This document shows, one piece after another, positions 23,491 to 32,040 of a stretch of DNA of 64,000 bases (position 1 is the stretch's first letter; each line of letters starts with the position of its first letter). A program made the translations under genes and the position numbers. The notes beneath the pieces are model-generated. The model was not told the DNA's origin. It ran no database searches and saw nothing but the letters and a program-made list of their open reading frames with translations. Origin of the DNA: an uncultured Collinsella sp. (GTDB lineage: Bacteria; Actinomycetota; Coriobacteriia; Coriobacteriales; Coriobacteriaceae). The DNA is taken from NCBI GenBank assembly GCA_958437495.1, contig CAUBOH010000005.1, positions 1 to 64,000 of the forward strand, read 5' to 3'.

Positions 23491-25053
23491 CTATTGACGA
23501 GGCAGCTCCGTCCAGCCAAAACCGGGTTCAAAGCCATCGCGTGTACCGATTACATCGCCCGAACCGTTGACCCAGGCCTGGTCGGCCATCACCGAGACCT
23601 CGACATCGGTGCCGTCGGGTCTGACGTAATGGTTGACCCCGCGGATGGCATCGGAATACGAGGCGGCGCCCGTCCCCACGCCCGCACTGGAAAAATTGGC
23701 GGCGCTGGCAGCCATATTCGCAGCGTGCTGACGGTCGCTGCGATCGAACCACGCCTGCTGGTAGCTATCGAACGCCGCCTGTTGCGAGGCATGCATCTGT
23801 TGCCAGGCTGCAAACTGCTGTTGCTGCTGGGCAATGTTCATCTGCGTGCGTTGGCGCTGCTCAAGCACCATCTGTTGCTTTTGAGCTGACGCCTCGCGTG
23901 CAATCGCCGGATTGAGCCGCAGAGTCGACGCCATTGATGCAAGCGCCGTCGAGGCCGCCTCGTCCAGGCGACTTTCTGGCGCAACCAAACAGAAGCTGTC
24001 CCTGATACGCCACTGCAGCAGGTCGGCCGCGCCCAGCTCGAACGACGCTCCGTCCGGGCAACCGCCTCGACCCGGGGGCTGTTCTTGCGCGACGCCCTGT
24101 CCCGCCGCTGCCGCCGCCTGGCGCTCGCGCAGGCGCTTGCCCAAAACACCGCCGATCAGCCCACTCGAAAGGCCCGCGCCCAGCAGCGCCTCGGCCCCAG
24201 CGGCAATGCCTTTACTCATAGAGCCCGCGACGCCGCCGATCGAGGCCACATAGCCCTCGACTTTGGCCGCCACCGCGAGTTCGGTGGACACTGGGGCGCC
24301 CGCGAGCCGATATCGACGCATGCGGCACTCATAGATCACATTGCTCGGCTCCATCGAAAAGCCCTGGATCGCAAAGTCGTTTGCCGCCTCGCGCTTTACG
24401 CGGGCACGTTCGCGCTCGATATCGACCGCCGCGCTCGATGGGTACGGTTGCTCGGCCACAACCTCCGCCCGTGCGCCCAGCTGTGCCGCGCAGGCCTGAG
24501 CCAGCTCGTCGCAAGCTGCCTCCACGTGCATAAACGCCTTGTGCTCGGTTTGCGTGGGGATACGCTTGGCAACGGCACCCGCATCCACGTAACAGAGCTC
24601 GGAGCGGTACATAATCCGCTCGCCCATCGGACCCGCTGCCGTCACGCCAACCGAAATCGGGCAGTCGAAACTGCCGCTGCGCTCAAGATGCGCCTCTTCG
24701 ATATGCCAGCCCCGCGGCAGCGCCACCTGCGCGAGTGCCTGGCCGCCAGAGGTATCGCATGCGGCATGAAGCTCAAGGTCACTGATGTGAGACGCATCCG
24801 TCGTGGCCGCGTCACGAGACGACGACGCGACGCCGGCAGTCTCCACCGGCGCATCGGCCGGCGCGTCCACGCTCGGGTCGCCGCCTTCGTCCGCATCGTC
24901 ATCGGCAGTCGCCCCATCTGTAGCCCCCACGGCGCCCGAGTAGCCCACAACGCCCTCAAGTCGGACGCCGCATCCCGGGCAAAATCGCACCGGCACGCCG
25001 GCGACCCGTGGCAGCTGCGTCCCACACGCTGGGCAGAATCTCAAGTCACTCAT
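23491..25053 (-). CDS. Zinc-ribbon protein with glycine-zipper-like and glutamine-rich regions
   Basis: 520-aa protein of unknown role. N-terminus: a double-CxxC zinc ribbon (FCPACGTQL, then RFCPGCGVRL). An acidic Asp/Ala linker follows. The central domain at about residues 100-280 is of mixed fold. A small Gly/Ala segment comes next (GGVAGSMSKGIAAGAEALLGAGLSSGLIGGVLG), which could insert in a membrane. A long Gln/Ala-rich helix follows (QMNIAQQQQQFAAWQQMHASQQAAF), and the C-terminal tail ends GFGWTELPRQ. Start at 25053 (ATG) or 25062. The zinc-ribbon style matches the plus-strand cluster at 27.5-31 kb, suggesting a related process. Confidence 0.8.
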   Translation of the reverse strand: MSDLRFCPACGTQLPRVAGVPVRFCPGCGVRLEGVVGYSGAVGATDGATADDDADEGGDPSVDAPADAPVETAGVASSSRDAATTDASHISDLELHAACDTSGGQALAQVALPRGWHIEEAHLERSGSFDCPISVGVTAAGPMGERIMYRSELCYVDAGAVAKRIPTQTEHKAFMHVEAACDELAQACAAQLGARAEVVAEQPYPSSAAVDIERERARVKREAANDFAIQGFSMEPSNVIYECRMRRYRLAGAPVSTELAVAAKVEGYVASIGGVAGSMSKGIAAGAEALLGAGLSSGLIGGVLGKRLRERQAAAAAGQGVAQEQPPGRGGCPDGASFELGAADLLQWRIRDSFCLVAPESRLDEAASTALASMASTLRLNPAIAREASAQKQQMVLEQRQRTQMNIAQQQQQFAAWQQMHASQQAAFDSYQQAWFDRSDRQHAANMAASAANFSSAGVGTGAASYSDAIRGVNHYVRPDGTDVEVSVMADQAWVNGSGDVIGTRDGFEPGFGWTELPRQ

Positions 25054-25073
25054 CCCGTACATCCCTAATTTCG

Positions 25074-25523
25074 TTAGCTGTTTTTGATCACGGCAAGCTG
25101 CCGCCATAACTCATCGGCACCGTTAAGTCGGTACGCTGTCTTATCGAGCACGATGTTTTTGCCCTCAAGTTCTATCGATTGCTCCGAGCCATCCGTATAG
25201 ACAAAGACGAGCGTTTGGCCGGCATCGCTCATCCGCTCATCCACCGCATCCCCCACGGTGCAGCCATCGAGCGCGGCAAAAGTCGATGCGACCAGTTCGG
25301 CATCGTCGGTCTCATAGACCGTCCGCGCCTCCCCGTCCTCGATAAGCTTGACCGCCACCGGAACGGCAGCGCAATCGTTGAGCGACACTTGCGCGGCAGT
25401 CTTTCCTTGAGCGCTATGGTCGCCGGCAACGTAAACTCGCATGAGTGTCACCGCCGCGGCAAAGACCACCACGGCGATAAGCGCGCCCGCAATTTTATTA
25501 GACGCGCAACTCCGAGACGCCAT
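25074..25523 (-). CDS. Small membrane-anchored extracytoplasmic protein
   Basis: 149 aa. One N-terminal hydrophobic segment (IAGALIAVVVFAAAVTLM, residues about 11-28) without a clear cleavage site or lipobox, followed by an extracytoplasmic domain with VPVAVKLIEDGEARTVYETDD, a Cys pair (C51 and the Cys in LDGCTVG) and the end GADELWRQLAVIKNS. The ADELW phrase is reminiscent of the IDELW end of the 21955 lipoprotein. First of four closely spaced minus-strand genes. No family is recognised. Confidence 0.78.
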   Translation of the reverse strand: MASRSCASNKIAGALIAVVVFAAAVTLMRVYVAGDHSAQGKTAAQVSLNDCAAVPVAVKLIEDGEARTVYETDDAELVASTFAALDGCTVGDAVDERMSDAGQTLVFVYTDGSEQSIELEGKNIVLDKTAYRLNGADELWRQLAVIKNS

Positions 25524-25629
25524 AGGTGCACCCCCTCCGTTCTGCTCTGCTCAGCATCACATTCATATGCCTTTGAGCACCAAAACGGCAGGTGACAAAT
25601 GTCTCATATTCATATTTTTGCAGGTAAAA

Positions 25630-25666
25630 AACCACCACAAAGGTGCCTGTCCCCTTTGTGGTGGTT
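25630..25666. repeat. CCACCACAAAGG palindrome, copy 3
   Basis: AACCACCACAAAGG, loop TGCCTGTCC, CCTTTGTGGTGGTT. It ends 3 bp from the stop codon of the LuxR gene, so it forms that mRNA's 3' hairpin. Confidence 0.85.
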
Positions 25667-25668
25667 AG

Positions 25669-27213
25669 CTAGTCTTGGGGTGTCCAGGACCAGAAGAAGT
25701 TGATGAGGGCTACGCGCGAGGAGGCACCGGTCTTTTTGTTGATCGAAGCGATGTGGCGATAGAGCGTGGAGCGCGAAAGGAAGAGTGCCGCTGCCACGTC
25801 CTGCACGCTGTCGTCCGAAACGACCAGTGCCTCCAGAACATCGCGCTCGCGCTTGGTGAGCCCAAAGGCGGCAACGAAGCCATCGAGCCGATCGTCAAAC
25901 GAAAGTTCCGGCGCCTCCAGGGGCACCGTGTCGGCCTGGCCGGGTTCACAGCTCACGCCAAGATCGTCGGTGGCAAGCGCCAGCCCGCCGTGCGTCGCCT
26001 CGCCCTCACCGTCTTGTCTAAACTGTCCTAACAGCGAAATCGAGATGCCGACAAACAGCACGAGCACGACGCTCACTGCCGCCAGCACGTTTTGACTCGA
26101 GATAATCGCCACCGCCGGAGCCGTCACGAGTATCGAGCAAACATTGTTGATAACACGGCCCATGCACGGCCACAGATACGCCCAGTGGGCATACATCGAA
26201 ATCGCGGCGAACTTTGCGGTGAAGAACACCACGAAAAAGCCCGTGCCAAGGTAAAAGATAATCGTGGCGGCAAGCGTGTTGCCACCGTTGCCATCGGTGA
26301 TAAGCACAAAGAACGAGAGCGTGGACAGCATGGCGGCGCACGTCATGATGATATTCATATACGAACGCCCACGCAGGTCATACAGGACGCCGGCGGCAAG
26401 GGCGCTCACAACCAGCAGCAAGCGAGGCCAGTCGCCCAGATCGATAGCGCCAGCGGCATGCGAGGTCGTAAGGCCGGCATTGAGGGCCGCGAACACGCCG
26501 GTGAGGCAAGCGGTCGCCACCGTCAGACGCACCACGGCACCCTGAAAGGCCGCCTTTGCCTCGGGGTCATCGTGCCACCTGACGCCACGCTCCGACACAT
26601 CGACCGATAGCTCGGCAATCTCGACCTCGAACTCGGGCGCAGGCTCATCACGCAATTTAGCGCGGCGGGCACCGTGAAGCAGCCCCACCAGCGCAATCGC
26701 ACAGGCAATGAGAACAGACTGCTGGGGAATGCCCGAAGGCATCACCATATGGTTGAGCACCTGCACCAAAATGCCCGCAGCATAGGAAACCGCCACGGCG
26801 CGCGCCAGGCAGGGCGTCTGCGCAAAACGCCGCGCAAGATTGGCATGGGCGGTCGATCCGCAATAGCCCAGGGCGCAGCACGCCACCAGGCCGCCGGCAA
26901 TTACTACCTCAAACCGCACTGCCATAATCATCAGCAGCAACGCCGATACCAACAGCACGCCCGTAATATCGCTCGTCGCATCGATCATCTGGGGACGGCG
27001 ATAGTACAGAAATGGGCGCACGAAAAAGCCAATCACGCTCGCGCCGACAACGATGCTCTCGTAGATGACGACCTCACTCGATGGCACGAACTCGGCCATG
27101 CGCACATCAAAGAGATACTCGCACGCCAAAAACGTGAAGAAGAACAGCGCCAGGCATATAATCTCCCGAATGCCCCGACGCAAATATGCGGTTGTGTCTC
27201 CTATGCCCCTCAT
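25669..27213 (-). CDS. Membrane-embedded LuxR-family regulator (12 TM plus HTH)
   Basis: 514 aa. About twelve hydrophobic segments run from residue 15 to about 420 (for example EIICLALFFFTFLACEYLF, VLLVSALLLMIMAVRF, TACLTGVFAAL), arranged like a transporter-type sensor. The C-terminus is a LuxR/GerE HTH: TKRERDVLEALVVSDDSVQDV then ALFLSRSTLYRHIASINKKTG. This architecture is expanded in Coriobacteriia. ATG 27213 is preceded by GGGGG. It is monocistronic. The inducer and target are unknown; the adjacent lipoprotein/zinc-ribbon genes on both sides are candidates. Confidence 0.92.
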   Translation of the reverse strand: MRGIGDTTAYLRRGIREIICLALFFFTFLACEYLFDVRMAEFVPSSEVVIYESIVVGASVIGFFVRPFLYYRRPQMIDATSDITGVLLVSALLLMIMAVRFEVVIAGGLVACCALGYCGSTAHANLARRFAQTPCLARAVAVSYAAGILVQVLNHMVMPSGIPQQSVLIACAIALVGLLHGARRAKLRDEPAPEFEVEIAELSVDVSERGVRWHDDPEAKAAFQGAVVRLTVATACLTGVFAALNAGLTTSHAAGAIDLGDWPRLLLVVSALAAGVLYDLRGRSYMNIIMTCAAMLSTLSFFVLITDGNGGNTLAATIIFYLGTGFFVVFFTAKFAAISMYAHWAYLWPCMGRVINNVCSILVTAPAVAIISSQNVLAAVSVVLVLFVGISISLLGQFRQDGEGEATHGGLALATDDLGVSCEPGQADTVPLEAPELSFDDRLDGFVAAFGLTKRERDVLEALVVSDDSVQDVAAALFLSRSTLYRHIASINKKTGASSRVALINFFWSWTPQD

Positions 27214-27549
27214 GGTTAACCCCCGGCCGCTCAATTGTCTGGAATTCCATTTTAATAAAGAACCAATCTCAATATCGAAGCCAAGCTCGAAATGTTGCAA
27301 ATTCGACCCCAGTCGTCCACATCACGCCGCGATTTTGAGCCGCATGGACCAGAAGGGGCACGCGCGACCTCTAGCTCGGCAAGGAGTGCCTTCAGCTGCC
27401 ACTCATTTAAGTACGTCCCCAATGAGTAGGTGAAAATGGGCCATGTGTCCCAGTTGTGGAGGCTCCTTGAGCCGCCTGGGTATCGTGAAAGGCTGCGCAC
27501 TCCCCCATCATCAAAAGTGACACACGCTACCTGTTGATGGGAGGCAACC
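27214..27549. other. Gap between divergent LuxR and DUF4428 genes
   Basis: 336 bp, promoters for both directions. The left part is AT-richer than its surroundings. A repeat fragment CACTCATTTAAGTACGTCCCC and AATGAG at 27400-27426 belongs to the ATTGGGGAC...CTTAAATGAG family seen at 55054 and 58661. No gene was seen. Confidence 0.6.
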
Positions 27550-28287
27550 ATGGGCTTCTTTGACAAGATGTTTGAGAAGAAAGAGTGCGCGATTTGCGGT
27601 ACCGAGCTGGGACTTCTAGGTAAGACCAAGATCAACGAAGGCTACCTGTGCAAAGAGTGCGCCGGCAAACTCTCCCCCTACTTCCACGGCTATCGCTCCA
27701 GCACCGCGGACGATATCCGCGAGCAACTCGCCTACCGCGAGGCCAATGCCGAACGCCTGTCTTCGTTCAACCCCACGCGCACGCTTTCTGCCGGGCGCAC
27801 CAATATTATGCTCGATGAGGACGCGGGGCTGCTGATCATCACCTCGCAGAGCCGCTGGCGCGACGCCAATCCCGACATCATCGAGTTCTCGCAGGTACTC
27901 GGCTGCGATATGGATATCGACGAGCATCGCACCGAGATCTATCGCGAGACCAAAGACGGCGAGCGCGAGAGCTACAATCCGCCGCGCTATGACCTGGATT
28001 ACGACTTTAACCTGACCATCCACGTCAACACACCATACTTTACCGAGATCAACCTGCGCGTGAACGACTCCACCATCGACCAGCGCGGGTCCATCGAGTA
28101 CCGCGAGGCCAAGCGCCAGGCAACCGAGGTCCGCGACGCCCTAGTGCAGCTGCGCCAGGAAACGCGCGACAGCGTCGTGGCCGCCAAGGCTCCCAAGACC
28201 GCGGTGACCTGCCCCTTCTGCGGAGCCACCACCATTCCCGATGCCAGCGGACGCTGCGAATACTGCGGCGGCGCCATCGGCGCATAG
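27550..28287 (+). CDS. DUF4428/zinc-ribbon protein
   Basis: 245-aa soluble protein. N-terminal four-cysteine ribbon of the DUF4428 type (CAICGTELGLLGKTKINEGYLC, then KECAGKLSPYF). A central beta-rich domain similar to cytosolic stress/SHOCT-associated proteins contains SAGRTNIMLDEDAGLLIITS. A C-terminal second ribbon (CPFCGATTIP, CEYCGGAIG) ends the protein. ATG 27550 follows GGGAGG. It is the first of four plus-strand genes with short spacers (24, 48 and 80 bp), so one operon is likely. Zinc binding is clear; function is unknown. Confidence 0.87.
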   Translation: MGFFDKMFEKKECAICGTELGLLGKTKINEGYLCKECAGKLSPYFHGYRSSTADDIREQLAYREANAERLSSFNPTRTLSAGRTNIMLDEDAGLLIITSQSRWRDANPDIIEFSQVLGCDMDIDEHRTEIYRETKDGERESYNPPRYDLDYDFNLTIHVNTPYFTEINLRVNDSTIDQRGSIEYREAKRQATEVRDALVQLRQETRDSVVAAKAPKTAVTCPFCGATTIPDASGRCEYCGGAIGA

Positions 28288-28311
28288 CCCCCGGCACGGA
28301 AAGGACCGATC

Positions 28312-29634
28312 ATGGCCTTCGAGAGCGTCAACTATCAGTGCCCCGCGTGCGGCGGCCCCTTGCATTTTGCCAGCGCCGAGCAAAAGCTCGTCTGCGACTA
28401 CTGCGACTCGCGCTTTGAAGTCGAAGAAGTCGAAGCCCTCTATCGCGAGCGCCAGGACAAGGCAGACGCCAAAGCCGACGCTGCAGTAGCAGCGCCCAAG
28501 CCCGCCGCCGACGCTGCGGTGCAGGAGCTCGCCCAAAACGCCGGCTATATCTGCTCATCGTGCGGCGCCGAGCTAATCTCGGACGGTACCGTCGCCGTTA
28601 CCACCTGCCCGTACTGCGGCAATCCCGCCGTGGCACCCGGTCAGCTCTCGGGCGACTTTTCACCCAACCTGGTGATTCCGTTTAAGCTCGAGCGCGACGA
28701 CGTTATGGCTGCGCTCAAAGAGCATTACAAGGGCAAGATCCTGCTGCCCAAGAGCTTTGTCACCGGCAACCACATCGACGAAGTCCAAGGCGTTTACGTG
28801 CCGTTTTGGCTTTACGGCGCCCGCGTGGACGGCGAAGTGTACTTTGATGCTACCAACGAGACCGTGACTGAGGAATCCGATCGTACCGTCACGACCACCG
28901 ACCACTACGACGCCTACCGTAAAGGCAATATCTCGTTTGAGCGCGTGCCCGTCGACGGATCGTCCAAGATGCCCGACGGCCACATGGACGCCATCGAACC
29001 GTTTGACTACGATGCCCTGCGCCCGTTCTCGGTCGCGTATATGCCCGGCTACATCGCCAACCGCTACGACGAGGACTGCGAAACGTGCAAGGCTCGTGCC
29101 GAGCGCCGCATGGAGGAAAGCACGATCTCGGCCCTGCGCGAGACCGTCGTCGACGAATATGACGATGCCACAGTCGAAAGCAAGCAGCTCGACTACACCT
29201 GGGAAAACAGCGATTATGCTCTGTTCCCCGTGTGGATGCTCTCTACCTCGTGGAACGGCAAGAGCTACCTGTTTGCCATGAACGGCCAGACCGGCCGCAT
29301 GGTCGGCGAGCTCCCCTGCTCCAAGCCCAAGCTCGCTATCGCCTCGGTACTGTTCTTTGTAATTGGATTTGTCCTCTCCCAGATTCTCTTCATGGGTGAG
29401 AACGCCTTCGATCCGGATTACCTCGCCTTTGACATCGAGGGCATCCTCATCAACATCGTCGCACCGCTGATCATCGTGATCATCGCGGACGTGTTGCTGG
29501 TCGGCCAGCTCAAGACAGCCAACGAGGCCACCCACGCCGACGAATACTGCGGCGAGCTCGACCTGGTCGAGAAGCACGACACCTTCAGCCACACCGAGAC
29601 CACCGTCGTCATGAAGGACGACAAGGACGACTAA
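28312..29634 (+). CDS. TFIIB-type zinc-ribbon membrane protein (YdjG-like)
   Basis: 440 aa. N-terminal ribbon CPACGGPLHFASAEQKLVCDYC, an Ala-rich linker, a second ribbon (CSSCGAELISDGTVAVTTCPYC), a large globular domain (FKLERDDVMAALKEHYKGK, VPFWLYGARVDGEVYFDATN, YALFPVWMLSTSWNGKSYLF), and two hydrophobic helices near residues 345-365 and 380-400 (IASVLFFVIGFVLSQILFM; ILINIVAPLIIVIIADVLLV). This is the layout of Bacillus YdjG, often misnamed a PriA-like helicase. In Bacillus it is next to the SPFH protein YdjI, as here. A membrane-associated stress role is inferred. Confidence 0.85.
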   Translation: MAFESVNYQCPACGGPLHFASAEQKLVCDYCDSRFEVEEVEALYRERQDKADAKADAAVAAPKPAADAAVQELAQNAGYICSSCGAELISDGTVAVTTCPYCGNPAVAPGQLSGDFSPNLVIPFKLERDDVMAALKEHYKGKILLPKSFVTGNHIDEVQGVYVPFWLYGARVDGEVYFDATNETVTEESDRTVTTTDHYDAYRKGNISFERVPVDGSSKMPDGHMDAIEPFDYDALRPFSVAYMPGYIANRYDEDCETCKARAERRMEESTISALRETVVDEYDDATVESKQLDYTWENSDYALFPVWMLSTSWNGKSYLFAMNGQTGRMVGELPCSKPKLAIASVLFFVIGFVLSQILFMGENAFDPDYLAFDIEGILINIVAPLIIVIIADVLLVGQLKTANEATHADEYCGELDLVEKHDTFSHTETTVVMKDDKDD

Positions 29635-29682
29635 CCATCCCGACCAATACCACCCGGCCTTTGACGAGAAAGGAAGATCACC

Positions 29683-30924
29683 ATGGGACTCTTGAAAGCT
29701 GGATTGGGTGCTGCCGGCGGCGTCATGGCCGACCAGTGGAAGGAATTTATCTACTGCGAATCGATGCCCGCTGACGTCTTGGCCTGCAAGGGCAGCAAGC
29801 GCACCGGCGGCCGCAGCTCCAACACGCGCGGCGAGGACAACGTTATTTCCAACGGCTCCGTCATTGCCGTCAACGACGGCCAGGGCATGCTCGTGGTGCA
29901 AAACGGCAAGATCATCGAGGTCGCGCTGGAGCCCGGCGAGTTCGTCTTCGATACCGGCAGCGAGCCGAGCGTCTTTAGCGGCAACCTGGGCGACTCCATC
30001 AAGGAGACCTTCGCCAATATCGGCAGCCGTTTTGCCTTTGGCGGCGACGCGGGCAAGGACCAGCGTGTCTACTTCATCAACACCAAGGAGATTATCGGCA
30101 ACAAGTACGGCACCGCCTCGCCCGTGCCCTTCCGCGTGGTCGACAACAACATTGGTCTGGACGTCGACATCTCCGTGCGCTGCAACGGCGAGTATTCGTA
30201 CCGCATCACCAACCCGCTGCTGTTCTACACCAATGTGTGCGGCAACGTGACCGATAGCTATACGCGCGACAAGATCGACAGCCAGCTTAAGTCCGAGCTG
30301 CTCACCGCCCTGCAGCCTGCCTTTGCCAAGATCTCGGAGATGGGCATTCGCTACAGCGCCATCCCCGGCCACACCACCGAGCTCGCCCGCGCGCTCAACG
30401 AGGTCCTCTCGGCCGATTGGCGTGACCTGCGCGGCGTCGAGATCGTGAGCTTTGGCGTTAACTCCATCGCCGCCTCGCAAGAAGACGAGCAGATGATCAA
30501 GGACCTGCAGAAGGCCGCGGTCATGCGCGATCCCACCATGGCGGCCGCCAACATCGCCAGCGCCCAGAGCGACGCGATGCGCGCGGCAGCGGCCAACCCC
30601 AACGGCGCGATGGCAGGCTTTATGGGCATGGGCATGGCAGGCGGCATGGGCGGCATGAACGCCAGCCAGCTGTTCGCCGCCGGCCAGGCACAGCAGCAGG
30701 CTGCCCCGCAGCCGGCTCCGGCTCCCACCCCCGCACCGGCACCCGCTGCCGCACCTGCGGCCGGCGCATGGACCTGCAGCTGCGGCGCCACCAACACCGG
30801 CAAGTTCTGCTCGGAATGCGGCAGCCCCGCACCCGCCCCGGCACCAACCAAGTGGTTCTGCCCCAACTGCGGTAGCGAAAACGGCGGCAAGTTCTGCAGC
30901 AACTGCGGAACACCCAGGCCCTAG
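29683..30924 (+). CDS. SPFH-domain protein with C-terminal double zinc ribbon (YdjI-like)
   Basis: 413 aa. Residues about 20-290 form an SPFH/virion-core-like domain (FIYCESMPADVLACKGSKR, GEFVFDTGSEPSVFSGNLG, VVDNNIGLDVDISVRCNGEY, LNEVLSADWRDLRGVEIVSFG). A Met/Gly-rich stretch and a Pro/Ala linker follow, then two ribbons (CSCGATNTGKFCSECG and CPNCGSENGGKFCSNCG). SPFH proteins form large membrane-bound assemblies. ATG 29683 follows AAAGGAAG. The pairing with the YdjG-like gene upstream is the Bacillus ydjG-ydjI arrangement, without pspA in view. Confidence 0.9.
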   Translation: MGLLKAGLGAAGGVMADQWKEFIYCESMPADVLACKGSKRTGGRSSNTRGEDNVISNGSVIAVNDGQGMLVVQNGKIIEVALEPGEFVFDTGSEPSVFSGNLGDSIKETFANIGSRFAFGGDAGKDQRVYFINTKEIIGNKYGTASPVPFRVVDNNIGLDVDISVRCNGEYSYRITNPLLFYTNVCGNVTDSYTRDKIDSQLKSELLTALQPAFAKISEMGIRYSAIPGHTTELARALNEVLSADWRDLRGVEIVSFGVNSIAASQEDEQMIKDLQKAAVMRDPTMAAANIASAQSDAMRAAAANPNGAMAGFMGMGMAGGMGGMNASQLFAAGQAQQQAAPQPAPAPTPAPAPAAAPAAGAWTCSCGATNTGKFCSECGSPAPAPAPTKWFCPNCGSENGGKFCSNCGTPRP

Positions 30925-31004
30925 CCCCTTTATCTGGTAATTGGCGGGGGATCCGCCACCCCCGCATTTGCTTCTATGGGTTTCGTTCGATAAAGGAGGA
31001 CACC

Positions 31005-31847
31005 ATGAAGACAACGTTCAAAAAATCCGTACTCGCATTTCTGACATGCGTCCTTGCGCTCGCCTTTGCCCTGGCGGGCTGCAGCGGCGGCGGCAAAGAC
31101 CCCAAGGCCAACTTCGTCGGCAGCTGGGAACTCTCGGGTGGAACCGTGGAGGGCGAAGAGCTGACCGATGAGTACATGAAGATGCTCGAGGATTGGGGTG
31201 TCCACTGCGTCCTGATTCTCGATGAGGACGGTACAGGTGCCCTCGACCTGTTCCTTGAAGTCGTCGATCTTAAGTGGGAGGCAAAGGACGCCACCACCGT
31301 AACCATCACCGCCGAAGACGAGTCGCATGACATGAAGCTCAAGGACGGCAAACTCATCCTCGAAGAAGATGACGGCAATCTTGTCTTTACCAAGTCCGAC
31401 AAGGACCTGTCCGGTACGGTGAAGAAGGATCGTGAGGCGGCCGAGAAGGAAGAGGAGATTGATGAGGCCGTCGAAGACGACGATGTCCAGAGCGTCGAAA
31501 TCTCCCCCGCCGTCACCGTCGCCGATGACGACCTGTGCACCATCACCATCACCGAGAAGTTCAAGGACGACTGGGGCGACATCGGCTTTGTCGTCAACAT
31601 CACCAACAAGAGCGACAAGGACCTGACCTTCTACGCTCCTTCCGGCAAGACCAACGTCAACGGCACCATGAAGGAGCCCTGGTTCTCGGCTCACCTGATG
31701 CCCGGCACCAACGCCACCGAGGAATTCACGTTCTCGAACGGCGAGCTTGACAGCCTTGACGACCTGGTCAACACGACCATCGGCATCGACGCCTACCTGA
31801 CCGATTCCTACGAGGACGTCGCCTCTTACACCGCGACCATCGCGTAG
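31005..31847 (+). CDS. Lipoprotein of unknown function, last gene of the zinc-ribbon/SPFH cluster
   Basis: 280 aa. Signal MKTTFKKSVLAFLTCVLALAFALAGC with lipobox ALAGC, then two acidic domains. The first (about 35-130: FVGSWELSGGTVEGEELTD, VLILDEDGTGALDLFLE, KLILEEDDGNLVFTKS) has the repeating strand pattern of small lipocalin-like lipoproteins. A charged helix (KKDREAAEKEEEIDEAVED) links it to the second, with VVNITNKSDKDLTFYAPSG, an Ig-like pattern. ATG 31005 follows TAAAGGAGG. A strong hairpin lies after the stop. Outer-face partner of the cluster is plausible. Confidence 0.82.
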   Translation: MKTTFKKSVLAFLTCVLALAFALAGCSGGGKDPKANFVGSWELSGGTVEGEELTDEYMKMLEDWGVHCVLILDEDGTGALDLFLEVVDLKWEAKDATTVTITAEDESHDMKLKDGKLILEEDDGNLVFTKSDKDLSGTVKKDREAAEKEEEIDEAVEDDDVQSVEISPAVTVADDDLCTITITEKFKDDWGDIGFVVNITNKSDKDLTFYAPSGKTNVNGTMKEPWFSAHLMPGTNATEEFTFSNGELDSLDDLVNTTIGIDAYLTDSYEDVASYTATIA

Positions 31848-31897
31848 CGGCACGTAACATCAGCCGCGGATTGGCGGACACATCCGCGCACATGTCA

Positions 31898-31932
31898 GGC
31901 GGGGCCGCAGGAGATAATCCTGCGGCCCCGCC
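31898..31932 (+). terminator. Strong hairpin after the 31005 lipoprotein gene
   Basis: Perfect 15-bp stem, GGCGGGGCCGCAGGA (31898-31912) and TCCTGCGGCCCCGCC (31918-31932), 5-base loop. There is no T-run, so termination is likely but not canonical. Confidence 0.6.
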
Positions 31933-31963
31933 GCTGTATGCCGACAGCACTGCCCACACAAGC

Positions 31964-32004
31964 AGGCCGCCCGCCGTTTTTAGATGCGAAACGGTGGGCG
32001 GCCT
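31964..32004. terminator. Hairpin between convergent lipoprotein and response-regulator genes
   Basis: AGGCCGCCCGCCGTTT (31964-31979) pairs with AAACGGTGGGCGGCCT (31989-32004) with one G-T wobble. The plus-strand side is followed by ATCTTT. It lies 36 bp past the response-regulator stop. Confidence 0.65.
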
Positions 32005-32040
32005 ATCTTTGCGGCGCCGGGACACGGGTGAGCGCGTCGA

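Noticed and set aside
27252..27635. 127-codon minus-strand frame before the DUF4428 gene, possibly a transposase remnant
   Set aside because: It runs through repeat DNA and the DUF4428 gene, has no ribosome site, and shows no transposase motif.
28660..31014. 784-codon open frame on the minus strand
   Set aside because: It is the shadow of the YdjG-like and SPFH genes; it has unnatural Gly/Val/His composition and no ribosome site, while the plus strand has recognised domains.
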